A stretch of 64,000 nucleotides of DNA from contig NZ_BMWE01000009.1 of the NCBI RefSeq assembly GCF_014651075.1, positions 1 through 64,000 of the forward strand, written 5' to 3'. The notes below the pieces were generated by a model that worked only from the letters and a program-made list of their open reading frames with translations, made no database searches and was not told the origin of the DNA. Each line of letters begins with the position of its first letter. Within the stretch, counting starts at the first letter, position 1. Positions 34,037 to 41,640 of this stretch are shown piece after piece. This DNA is from Streptomyces djakartensis. GTDB lineage: Bacteria > Actinomycetota > Actinomycetes > Streptomycetales > Streptomycetaceae. The position numbers were made by a program, and so were the translations under genes.

Positions 34037-34815
34037 TTGGAACCCTCCCCGTTCGTGCGCGCCGCACGGCGGGTCACGGCGTTGTCGGTGGCGCCGGTGA
34101 TGGCGGAGATGATCTCTTCCTGGGAGGTCGACTTGACCTCGAAGACGCCGTTGTTGCGGCCGAGGCGCAGCACGGCGACCTTGTCCGCGACGGCCTTGAC
34201 GTCGGCCATGTTGTGGCTGATGAGGATCACGGCGTGGCCGCGCTCGCGCAGCCGCTCGACGAGGTCGAGGACCTGTGCGGTCTGCTCGACGCCGAGGGCG
34301 GCGGTGGGCTCGTCGAGGATGACCAGCTTGGGCTCGCCGAGCATGGAGCGGGCGATGGCCACGGTCTGGCGCTGACCGCCGGAGAGCGAGGCGATCGGGA
34401 TGCGCACGCTCGGGATGCGGATCGACAGCGTGTCGAGCAGCTCGCGGGAGCGGCGCTCCATCTCCACCTCGTCCAGGACTCCGCGCTTGCGGATCTCCCG
34501 GCCCAGGTAGAGGTTGCCGACGACGTCGATGTTGTCGCACAGCGCGAGGTCCTGGTAGACGGTCGCGATGCCCAGGTTCTGGGCGTCGTGCGGCTTGTTG
34601 ATCTGGACGGACCTGCCGTCCCATTCGATGACGCCCTCATCGATGGGGTGCACGCCGGCGATCGTCTTGACCAGCGTGGACTTTCCGGCGCCGTTGTCGC
34701 CGACCAGGGCGACCACTTCACCGGCATGGACCTCAAGCTCTACGTCGGTGAGCGCCTGGACGGCACCGAAACGCTTGGAGACCCCGCGCAACGCCAGCAC
34801 GGGCGTAGCGGACAC
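34033..34815 (-). CDS. xylG: Xylose ABC importer ATPase XylG
   Basis: The 260-residue single-domain ATPase has Walker A GDNGAGKSTLVKTIAG, signature LSGGQRQTVAIARSML, Walker B KLVILDEPTA and the switch His in ILISHNMADV. Many XylG/RbsA proteins have two fused ATPase domains (about 500 residues); this one has one and must act as a homodimer. GTG 34815 was chosen over ATG 34824 because AAGGAG abuts the ATG but is 9 nt from the GTG. It overlaps xylH by 4 bp and follows xylF after two hairpins. Confidence 0.92.
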   Translation of the reverse strand: MSATPVLALRGVSKRFGAVQALTDVELEVHAGEVVALVGDNGAGKSTLVKTIAGVHPIDEGVIEWDGRSVQINKPHDAQNLGIATVYQDLALCDNIDVVGNLYLGREIRKRGVLDEVEMERRSRELLDTLSIRIPSVRIPIASLSGGQRQTVAIARSMLGEPKLVILDEPTAALGVEQTAQVLDLVERLRERGHAVILISHNMADVKAVADKVAVLRLGRNNGVFEVKSTSQEEIISAITGATDNAVTRRAARTNGEGSK

Positions 34816-34881
34816 GTGAACCATCTCCTTCGCCGCCTGACCCGGCGGGAGGTTGTACAGAAGTTGTGGGAGGAGTGATCA

Positions 34882-34930
34882 CTCCGGCGCCCCGCGGAGC
34901 TTGCGGGGCTGATGTGGCGGGGCGCCGGAG
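34882..34930 (-). terminator. Perfect 14-bp stem between xylF and xylG
   Basis: CTCCGGCGCCCCGC (34882-34895) pairs perfectly with GCGGGGCGCCGGAG (34917-34930) across a 21-nt loop in the 207-bp xylF-xylG gap. As a partial terminator or mRNA-stabilising stem it would let xylF be made in excess over xylG and xylH, as is common for binding-protein genes. Confidence 0.7.
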
Positions 34931-34970
34931 GAACTCGGGGCAGCCGGTCCCGTACGGGAGTCACGGGAGT

Positions 34971-34998
34971 CACGGGAGTCCGGATGCGGACTCCCGTG
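34971..34998 (-). terminator. Perfect 12-bp hairpin just after xylF
   Basis: CACGGGAGTCCG-GATG-CGGACTCCCGTG (34971-34998) lies 25 bp after the xylF stop. The GGGAGTCAC unit is also tandemly repeated at 34956-34979. It is the first of two hairpins in the xylF-xylG gap and probably defines the stable 3' end of a xylF-only transcript. Confidence 0.75.
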
Positions 34999-35022
34999 CT
35001 CCTGCGGGGACCTGACGGCTGC

Positions 35023-36135
35023 TTACTTCAGGTTGATCTTGTCGCAGGCGGCCTTGTACTTGCCGGCGCAGATCTCGGCGGCGGTGTAGATGCCGTCCTT
35101 TATGACGGTGTCCTTGATGTTGTCCTTGGTCAGGGAGACGACCGGGACCAGGACGGAGGGGACGGCCTTGGTGGTCGGGCTGTCGACCTTGTCCTTGGCG
35201 ATGGAGTCGAGCGACTTGCCCTGGGCGAGGGCGACGGCCATCTCGGCCGCGACGTCCGCCTCCTGCGGGTAGGGCTTGTAGACGCTCATGTACTGCTCAC
35301 CGGTGACGATGCGCTGCACGCCGGAGAGTTCCGCGTCCTGGCCGGTGACGGGGATGTCGGCGATGCCGGCGGCCTTCAGGGCCGTGATGATGCCGCCCGC
35401 CATGCCGTCGTTGGCCGAGTAGACGCCGACGATCTTGTCCTTGCCGAGGGCGGAGATGGCGCCCTCCATGTTGGCGTTGGCGTTCTCCGGCTTCCACTCC
35501 TTGGTGTCGTACTCGCGGCCGATCTTCACCTTGCCGTCGAGGACGGAGTGCGCGCCCTTCTTGAACTGGGCGGCGTTCGGGTCGGTGGACGACCCGTTCA
35601 TCATGACGATCTGGCCGTCCTTGGCCTTGGAGCCCAGTGCCTTCAGCAGGGCCTCGCCCTGGGTCTTGCCGACGGTCTCGTTGTCGAACGAGGTGTAGGC
35701 GTCGATCGGGCCCTCGGCCAGGCGGTCGTAGGCCACGACGGGGATGTTCGCGTCCTTGGCCTTCTTCACCGAGCCGGCGATGGCCTTGGAGTCCACCGCG
35801 TCGATGATCAGCACGTCGACCTTGTTGGTCACCATCGTGTCGACCTGCTGGTTCTGCGTGCTGGCGTCCTGCTTGGCGTTGGCGTAGACGACCTCGCCCT
35901 TGCCGCCCGTGAGTTCCTTGACCTTCTTCTCGATGAGCGGCCGGTCGAACTTCTCGTACCGCGCGGTCGCGTTCTCCGGAAGGAGCAGACCGACCTTGAT
36001 GTCGTCGCCCTTCTTGGGGGACCCGGAGGAGTCGGCGTTGCCGCCGGACTCCTTGGCGCTGCCACAGGCAGCAAGCGAAACAGCCATCGCACCGGCGGCA
36101 ACAGCAACAGCGGCGCGACGCATACGCGTGTTCAC
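35023..36135 (-). CDS. xylF: Xylose-binding lipoprotein XylF
   Basis: The 370-residue protein has a lipobox (AVSLAACG, Cys24) and a periplasmic-binding fold of the ribose/xylose class. VGLLLPENATARYEKFDRPL starts strand 1, then VDVLIIDAVDSKAIAG, VVAYDRLAEGPIDAYTSFDN, IVMMNGSSTDPN and ITGQD-type PVTGQDAELSGVQRI. The family binds xylose or related pentoses outside the cell. The GTG at 36135 follows GGGAGG by 8 nt. The upstream 120 bp are shared with the rok7B7 3' end and hold a Rok7B7-type site. Confidence 0.93.
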   Translation of the reverse strand: MNTRMRRAAVAVAAGAMAVSLAACGSAKESGGNADSSGSPKKGDDIKVGLLLPENATARYEKFDRPLIEKKVKELTGGKGEVVYANAKQDASTQNQQVDTMVTNKVDVLIIDAVDSKAIAGSVKKAKDANIPVVAYDRLAEGPIDAYTSFDNETVGKTQGEALLKALGSKAKDGQIVMMNGSSTDPNAAQFKKGAHSVLDGKVKIGREYDTKEWKPENANANMEGAISALGKDKIVGVYSANDGMAGGIITALKAAGIADIPVTGQDAELSGVQRIVTGEQYMSVYKPYPQEADVAAEMAVALAQGKSLDSIAKDKVDSPTTKAVPSVLVPVVSLTKDNIKDTVIKDGIYTAAEICAGKYKAACDKINLK

Positions 36136-36209
36136 TTCAGAAACCTCCCTGACGAGGCCGCGACGTTGCGGCCGAGGTGGCTGGAAGTCAACTCGGCCAC
36201 ACGTGCGAC

Positions 36210-36222
36210 GTCAAGAAGTAAA
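36210..36222 (-). promoter_or_regulatory. Rok7B7-type binding site upstream of xylF
   Basis: On the minus strand TTTACTTCTTGAC fits the 13-base consensus TTKAMKHSTTSAV that I recall for S. coelicolor Rok7B7 at every position. It lies 75 bp before the xylF start and next to the rok7B7 gene. The consensus is quoted from memory; the match to it is direct. Confidence 0.65.
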
Positions 36223-36256
36223 TCCTTAACGAGATGGCAACGGTGCCATCCGTTCT

Positions 36257-37513
36257 CTAAGTGAAGGCAGGCGCGGCCGCCTGCAGCGCTCCGGCTGCGG
36301 TCCCATCCAAAAGTGTTGAATCGCCCATCTCGCTGAGGGCGAGGGCGAGCGCTCCGAGCACCTCCGCACGGCCGCCGAGCGCCCCGGGGAGGACGGACAG
36401 GTGGCGTGCCGCACTGGGGATGGCGTAGCGGCCGACGGACTCCCGGATGGGCCCGAGCACCAGCTCACCGGCCTCGGCGAGATCACCGCCGAGGACCATG
36501 CGGCTCGGGTTGAGCAGGTTGCAGAGGTTGGCGACTCCGCTTCCGATGTGGCGGCCGACGTCGGCGATCACCCGACGGCAGCCCGGGTCTCCGTCCCGCG
36601 CCAGTCGTACGACACCTTCCATCGTCAGGTCGGTGCCGTGGCTGGACTGGAGGAGCGGGAGCACGTAGCGCGCGGCCGCGAAGGTCTCCAGGCAGCCGCG
36701 GTTTCCGCAGCGGCAGACGGGGCCGGATTCGTCGAGTGTAATATGTCCGATTTCTCCTGCGGTACCGCCTGGGCCCCGGTAGATTTTGCCGTCGATCACC
36801 AGACCGGCGCCGACGCCGCTGGCGACCTTGATGTAGGCCAGGTCGCGGACGCCCCGGCCGCTGCCCCAGACCATCTCGCCCAGGGCGCCGAGGTTGGCGT
36901 CGTTGTCCACGTGCACGGGGACGCCGAGGCGGCCGCGGAGCTCCTCCGCGGGCTTGGTGCCGGTCCAGCCGGGCAGGATCGCGGTCGAACCGAGGGTGCC
37001 GGATTCGACGTCGATCGGGCCGGGCACGCCGAGACCGACGCCGGCGATCTTGGACCGGTCGACACCGGTGGCCTCGATCAGCCGGCTGACCAGCTGTTCC
37101 GCCCGGTCGAAGCCTTGCGACGAGGAGGCGTCCACGTCCAGCGGCTCGGCCTCCTCGGCGAGCACCTGGTGGGCCAGGTTCCCCACCGCGACGCGCAGGT
37201 GGGTGTGTCCGAAGTCGACCCCGATGACGATTCCGGCGTCGCCGCTCAGCGAGACGCTCCGGGCGCGGCGACCGCCGGCGGAGGTGGGGGTGACCTCGAC
37301 GGTGCCGCCGTCCTTCAGCTCCCGGACGATGTTGGAGACCGTCGCCGCGGACAGACCGGTCGTCCGCGCGATCTCGGCCTGGGTGAGGGAGCCCGCCAGG
37401 CGCACGGCTCGTACGACCCGCTCCAGGTTGGCTCGGTGCAGCGATGACTGCGACCCCGGAGTCTCCACGACGACCTCCTGCGCGCGGGGTCGCTTCGGTG
37501 AGACCCCGTCCAT
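36257..37513 (-). CDS. rok7B7: ROK-family regulator Rok7B7 (XylR-like)
   Basis: The 418-residue call starts at ATG 37513 (a TTG at 37519 is possible). An N-terminal winged helix (NLERVVRAVRLAGSLTQAEI, TGLSAATVSNIVRELKDGG) is followed by a ROK kinase-like domain: VIGVDFGHTHLRVAVG, AGVGLGVPGPID and the zinc motif CRCGNRGCLETF. The C-terminal helices (VANLCNLLNPSRMVLGGDL) complete it. In S. coelicolor the orthologue next to xylF affects xylose use, carbon catabolite repression and antibiotic production. It lies directly upstream of xylF on the same strand and is followed across the repeats by ngcG. Confidence 0.92.
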   Translation of the reverse strand: MDGVSPKRPRAQEVVVETPGSQSSLHRANLERVVRAVRLAGSLTQAEIARTTGLSAATVSNIVRELKDGGTVEVTPTSAGGRRARSVSLSGDAGIVIGVDFGHTHLRVAVGNLAHQVLAEEAEPLDVDASSSQGFDRAEQLVSRLIEATGVDRSKIAGVGLGVPGPIDVESGTLGSTAILPGWTGTKPAEELRGRLGVPVHVDNDANLGALGEMVWGSGRGVRDLAYIKVASGVGAGLVIDGKIYRGPGGTAGEIGHITLDESGPVCRCGNRGCLETFAAARYVLPLLQSSHGTDLTMEGVVRLARDGDPGCRRVIADVGRHIGSGVANLCNLLNPSRMVLGGDLAEAGELVLGPIRESVGRYAIPSAARHLSVLPGALGGRAEVLGALALALSEMGDSTLLDGTAAGALQAAAPAFT

Positions 37514-37674
37514 GTCCAACTAGTGAACTCTAAGTCGAGCCGTTCGGGTTGCCTCCCGTCAAGAGGTTGAGCTGTTTCCGGTGTGTGTGCGGGTGGTTGC
37601 GCAGGGCTACGTGGTGGTTCGCGGGGGTGTGTGGCGGGCGTCGGTGTTGCGCCTGATGCCGGGTGGGGGTCGGG

Positions 37675-37780
37675 GACGTGTCGGGGGGTGTCCGTCCTCG
37701 GAACGGCGCGATGGAGTCGGATGACGAGTGACTGTCCGTTGACGCGCCAACCGCTGCGGGCGGACACCCCCCGACACGTC
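37675..37780 (-). repeat. 106-bp MITE-like element, copy B2 (inverted relative to B1)
   Basis: Ends GACGTGTCGGGGGGTGTCCG (37675-37694) and CGGACACCCCCCGACACGTC (37761-37780) are perfect 20-bp inverted repeats, better preserved than in B1 at 28707. The interior reads as the reverse complement of B1 with only a few substitutions. Between rok7B7 and this element (37514-37674) I see only low-information GT-rich sequence, probably including the rok7B7 promoter. Confidence 0.82.
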
Positions 37781-37814
37781 CCCTCCCGTGCGTGCGCGGC
37801 TGCACGCAGTCTTA

Positions 37815-37920
37815 GCTGCGGGCAGTCGTGCCGCTGGGGCGGCACGGGTGGGCGCAGCGGCACCCCGCAAACGCCGGGCTGCGAAACGCCCCGCCCCCCG
37901 CACCAACGCCGAGCACCCCG
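37815..37920 (-). repeat. Third copy of the ~100-bp intergenic repeat (A3, inverted)
   Basis: Read on the minus strand this gives GGTGCTCGGCGTTGGTGCGG, GGCGGGGCGTTTCGCAGCCC and AGCGGCACGACTGCCCGCAG, matching A1 and A2 at 28341-28637. It ends 10 bp before the ngcG stop. With B2 it makes an A-B composite in the same relative order as A2-B1 but inverted. Confidence 0.78.
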
Positions 37921-37930
37921 AAACGCCGCG

Positions 37931-38854
37931 TTACTTCAGCGCCCCCGCCGTCAACCCCTGCACAACCTGCCGCTGGAAAACGACGTACGCCGCAAGAACC
38001 GGCAGCATCGCCATCACCAGGCCCGCGAAGAGGCCCGACCAGTCGCCCTTGTAACCCTGGCTCACGGCCAGCTGGACAAGGCCCTGCGTGAGGACGCGCT
38101 TGTCCGGGTCGGTGTTCAGGACCGTGGGCAGCATGTACTGGTTCCACTGGCCCAGGAAGTTGAAGATGCCGACACTGACCAGACCGGGCTTGGCCATCGG
38201 CAGCATGATCTGGAAGAACGTACGGCTGTGGGAGGCACCGTCGACGAAGGCCGCCTCGGCGATCGACGTCGGCAGCGTGCGGAAGAACGCCGTGAGGAAG
38301 AACACCGTGAACGGCAGCGAGTAGGCGACGTAGACCAGGATCAGGCCGTGGATGGTGTTCAGCAGGCCCATGTTGTTCACGACGTAGAACAGCGGGACCA
38401 GCGCCAGCATGATCGGGAAGCTCATGCCGCCGATGAACAGGTAGTAGATGAAGCGGTTGCCCGGGAAGTCGAAGCGGGCCAGGACATAGGCCGCCATCGA
38501 GCCGAGGACCAGCGTGCCGATGAGTGAACCCCCCACCACCAGGACGGTGTTGAGGAAGTAGTCGCTCATGTTGGCCTCGGTCCACGCCCGCGACCAGTTG
38601 TCGAAGTGCAGCGAGCCGGGGAGGGACCAGGGCGAGCTGAAGATGGAGCGGTCGTCCTTGAAGGACGTCATGACCGCCCAGAGCAGCGGCATGACCACCA
38701 TGATCGCCCAGATGACGAGGACACCGTGGGAGAAGACGTTGAGGACCGTGCCTTCCCTCTTCTCCTTGGGCGGTACCGCCGGCGGGAGGCCCTCCTTGGC
38801 GAGGACGGCTCCGGACTCGGCCGGGAGCGGAGCAGGGGTTTCTGTCGTCTTCAT
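37931..38854 (-). CDS. ngcG: N-acetylglucosamine/chitobiose ABC importer permease NgcG
   Basis: The 307-residue MalG-type permease has six helices from VFSHGVLVIWAIMVVMPLLW, and an EAA loop AEAAFVDGASHSRTFFQIML. Gene order and similarity as recalled match S. coelicolor SCO6007, third gene of ngcEFG. Its ATG overlaps the ngcF stop by one base (TGATG). With NgcF it forms the channel for chito-oligosaccharides; an ATPase (probably MsiK) must come from elsewhere. Confidence 0.88.
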   Translation of the reverse strand: MKTTETPAPLPAESGAVLAKEGLPPAVPPKEKREGTVLNVFSHGVLVIWAIMVVMPLLWAVMTSFKDDRSIFSSPWSLPGSLHFDNWSRAWTEANMSDYFLNTVLVVGGSLIGTLVLGSMAAYVLARFDFPGNRFIYYLFIGGMSFPIMLALVPLFYVVNNMGLLNTIHGLILVYVAYSLPFTVFFLTAFFRTLPTSIAEAAFVDGASHSRTFFQIMLPMAKPGLVSVGIFNFLGQWNQYMLPTVLNTDPDKRVLTQGLVQLAVSQGYKGDWSGLFAGLVMAMLPVLAAYVVFQRQVVQGLTAGALK

Positions 38855-39777
38855 CAGTACTCCAGCCGCTCGCGACGGCCCAGCCGCATCACCACGGCGG
38901 CGAAGGCCAGTGTGACGACGAGCAGGGCGACACCGATGGTGGTGGCGTAGGCGGCCTGCCCGTCACGGAAGGCCTTCTGGTACACGTACAGGACCATGAC
39001 GGTGGTCGAGTAGTCGGGACCGCCCGGCCCGGTGGTCATGATCTGCACGACTGCGAACGACTCGGCGCCCAGGGCGAGGATGCCCATGTAGACCCAGCCG
39101 GACTGCACCGTGTCCCAGAGGAGGGGCAGGGTGATGCGGAAGAACGTGGTGAAGCGGTTCGCGCCGTCCAGCAGGGCCGCCTCGTACATCTCCGCGGGGA
39201 TGGAGGCCATGCCCGCGGAGAAGAGGACCACGAAGAAGCCGACCGTGGACCAGACGAGGACTCCCATCACGGCCCACAGCGCGAGGTCGGGGTCGCCCAG
39301 CCAGAGCGGCTGCACGTCGAGGCCGATCCCGCGCAGGACAGAGTTGATTGCGCCGCTGTCCGGGTTGTACGCGAACGCGAACAGCAGCGCGACGATGGCG
39401 ATGGACAGCACCTGCGGGAAGAAGTAGACGATCTTGTAGAAGGAGGAGCCGCGGACGCCGGTGACCACCGGGCCGTTCCTTCGCTTTCTGCCGCCTACGT
39501 TGATCATGAAGGCGAAGAACAGCGCGAGTGAGATGGTCACCAGCGGCAGCAGGAGGGCGAACAGCAGGCTGTGCTGCAACGACTTCCAGAAGATCTCGTC
39601 GTCGAGCATCCGGCTGTAGTTGCCGAACCCGACCATCTTGAATTCGGGGCTGAGGCCGGTCCAGTCCGTGAACGAGTAGTAGATGGACTGGATGAACGGC
39701 CAGACCACGAAAAGCGCGTACAGTCCCAGGGGCAGCGCGAGGAAGCCCACGATGAACCGGTACTTGCCGTGCTGCAT
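38854..39777 (-). CDS. ngcF: Chito-oligosaccharide ABC importer permease NgcF
   Basis: The 307-residue MalF-type permease starts MQHGKYRFIVGFLALPLGLY at ATG 39777 and has the EAA loop AEMYEAALLDGANRFTTFFR. A basic cytoplasmic loop (GGRKRRNGPVVTG) follows the third helix. It is preceded 41 bp upstream by ngcE. It pairs with NgcG; the operon order binding protein, permease, permease is complete. Confidence 0.9.
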   Translation of the reverse strand: MQHGKYRFIVGFLALPLGLYALFVVWPFIQSIYYSFTDWTGLSPEFKMVGFGNYSRMLDDEIFWKSLQHSLLFALLLPLVTISLALFFAFMINVGGRKRRNGPVVTGVRGSSFYKIVYFFPQVLSIAIVALLFAFAYNPDSGAINSVLRGIGLDVQPLWLGDPDLALWAVMGVLVWSTVGFFVVLFSAGMASIPAEMYEAALLDGANRFTTFFRITLPLLWDTVQSGWVYMGILALGAESFAVVQIMTTGPGGPDYSTTVMVLYVYQKAFRDGQAAYATTIGVALLVVTLAFAAVVMRLGRRERLEY

Positions 39778-39818
39778 CGCCACTCCGGTGCCTTTGCGGA
39801 ATTGGGTTTCCGGTGCCG

Positions 39819-41273
39819 TTACTGGTGCTTGTAGTGCTTGATGGAGTCGTCCTTGGCGGCCTCGTCGGCGAAGCCCTGGATCTTCTTGATGGTCTCGGCG
39901 GGGGTGAGGCGGCCGGCCATCATCTCGCCGAGGCCGGAGACGCCGATCTTCTCCTTCTGCAACTGGACGTACCAGTCCTGGAGGCGGGGGTTCACGACGT
40001 TCTGGCCCGCCTTGTCCAGCGCCGCGACGCCCGACTTCAGACCAGGGGTGAGAGAGATGCCGTCCGTGCCGCCGTTGTAGGCGGTCAGCGACTTGACCTT
40101 GCTGGTGAAGTTCTTCGAGGACGCCTCGCTGAGCATGATGCGCAGCTGCTCCATACCGCCGGCCGCGTTCCTGGCCTTGGCGGGGACGATGAAGGGCTCG
40201 CCGCCGGAGGCCCAGATGGTGCCGAACGGCAGCTTGTCGGAGGAGTCGAGACCGGTGGGCGCGGAGACGGCCAGGTCGAAGTCCTTCGGGATGACGTTGG
40301 CCGACTCGTTCTCCACCCAGGAGCCGTTCGGGATGAACAGCGCCTTGCCCTCGGCCCACGCGGTCTGCGACTGGATGTGGTCCAGGCCCGGGGTGCCTTT
40401 GAGGACGTAGCCCTTCTTGTAGAGCTCGTAGTACGCGTCGAAGCACGCCTTGACGGCCGGGTGCTTCCAGGCGTTCGGCTCCAGGTTGTCGATGGCGTCG
40501 AGGACCTCGCGGCCGCCGACCTTGCCGATCATCGGGTAGAGCGAGAACGGGAGATAGTACGGGTATTTGCCCGCATACGTCCAGCCCGCCATGCCCTTCT
40601 TCTTGGCCTTCTCGCAGACCGCGAGCATCTGGTCCCAGGTCTCGGGGTACTGCTCGTCGAGCGAGTCGAGGGCCTTCTGCGAGTACCAGACGCCGTACAC
40701 CGTGTAGGCGTAGTAGAGGATCCAGACCGGGGCGCCGTCGAACTGGCCCATCTCGACGATGCCGGGGCGCAGTGTGTCGCGGACCTTCTTGGCCGGATCG
40801 TCGTAGGACGGCGCGTCCAGCAGCGGAGTGAGGTCGGTGAGCTGGTTCTTGCCGACCAGGACGCCCATGTCCATCTGCTCGGCGCCGGAGTTGTCGATGA
40901 GGTCCGGCGGGGTGCCCTGGTTGAAGCGGGGCTGGAGGGTGGACTGGATCTTCTGGGTGGCGGAGAACTTCACCTTCACCTTGGGGAAGTTCTTCTCGTA
41001 GATCTTCACCGCGTCCTCGGCGTACTCCTTGCCGAAGCCGCCGTCGAACAGGACGAACTCCATGCCCGCGGTGTCGTTGACGGCGAGCGGGTTCTTCGCG
41101 GTCTTCTTGCCGGCCTTGGCCTTGTCACCGCTGTCGTCGCCGCCGCTGCTCGCGCAGGCGGACAGGAAGCTCATCGTCGGTACGGAGATCAGTCCGAGCG
41201 CGGCTGACCTCTTGATCAGATCACGGCGGCCGACACCCTCGGTGCCGTGGTTCTCGGCGGAAGTGGATCCCAT
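39819..41273 (-). CDS. ngcE: Chito-oligosaccharide-binding Tat lipoprotein NgcE
   Basis: The 484-residue protein starts at ATG 41273 after GAGGA. It has a twin-Arg signal (GRRDLIKRSAALGLISVPTM) directly followed by a lipobox (SFLSAC), so it is a Tat-exported lipoprotein. The mature fold is a family-1 sugar-binding protein: PDLIDNSGAEQMDMG, WDQMLAVCEKAKKKGMAGWT and ALFIPNGSWVENE. Its S. coelicolor counterpart (SCO6005) binds N,N'-diacetylchitobiose, as I recall. The promoter side holds a DasR-like site, fitting GlcNAc-responsive control. Confidence 0.9.
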   Translation of the reverse strand: MGSTSAENHGTEGVGRRDLIKRSAALGLISVPTMSFLSACASSGGDDSGDKAKAGKKTAKNPLAVNDTAGMEFVLFDGGFGKEYAEDAVKIYEKNFPKVKVKFSATQKIQSTLQPRFNQGTPPDLIDNSGAEQMDMGVLVGKNQLTDLTPLLDAPSYDDPAKKVRDTLRPGIVEMGQFDGAPVWILYYAYTVYGVWYSQKALDSLDEQYPETWDQMLAVCEKAKKKGMAGWTYAGKYPYYLPFSLYPMIGKVGGREVLDAIDNLEPNAWKHPAVKACFDAYYELYKKGYVLKGTPGLDHIQSQTAWAEGKALFIPNGSWVENESANVIPKDFDLAVSAPTGLDSSDKLPFGTIWASGGEPFIVPAKARNAAGGMEQLRIMLSEASSKNFTSKVKSLTAYNGGTDGISLTPGLKSGVAALDKAGQNVVNPRLQDWYVQLQKEKIGVSGLGEMMAGRLTPAETIKKIQGFADEAAKDDSIKHYKHQ

Positions 41274-41397
41274 GCTCAAGTCCTCGCCTTCTCCAGGACT
41301 CAGGCGGTGAACCGGATCCTCCCGGCACCGCGATCGGGTCAAGCTGGGTCGTGCAGGGAAGTGCGGGTGGTGATGTGCGGATCGCGTGAAGCGCCCG

Positions 41398-41413
41398 ACA
41401 GGTATAGTCCACT
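41398..41413 (-). promoter_or_regulatory. DasR-responsive-element-like site upstream of ngcE
   Basis: ACAGGTATAGTCCACT matches the dre form ACTGGTCTAGACCACT at 13 of 16 positions and keeps the GGT and CCA blocks. It lies 125 bp upstream of ngcE in the 367-bp gap before the GH92 gene. DasR represses chitin and GlcNAc genes until glucosamine phosphates accumulate. Confidence 0.65.
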
Positions 41414-41601
41414 TCCCGCCGACGGATCAACATCGAACACAAGGTTGGCCACGGGTCTTATCCGAGTTGAGACCTCACGGAATGGCGAGGGGGCCGGGTG
41501 CCGCCCGGCGGAGAAAACCCGGCTCCCGCCTCCGACTTCCACCGCCAACACCCTTGACACCCTTCACCACTTGAGCAACTACTGGTCCTTGCGCATCCGA
41601 G

Positions 41602-41617
41602 TTGACAACGTTGTCCA
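41602..41617 (+). promoter_or_regulatory. LacI-type palindrome before GH92 gene
   Basis: GACAACGTTGTC (41604-41615) is a perfect 12-bp palindrome, 25 bp before the GH92 start and close to its GGGAGG ribosome site. It differs from the AGCGCT operators elsewhere, so a different LacI-type protein, not encoded in the window, is expected. TTGACA at 41602 is too near the start to be its -35. A second TTGACA at about 41554 could be the real promoter. Confidence 0.6.
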
Positions 41618-41640
41618 CTGCGCAGGGAGGGTACCCGTTG

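Noticed and set aside
28707..37780. A large composite transposon bounded by B1 and B2
   Set aside because: The enclosed genes are conserved Streptomyces genes in their usual order, and no transposase is present, so the two small elements are better seen as separate insertions.
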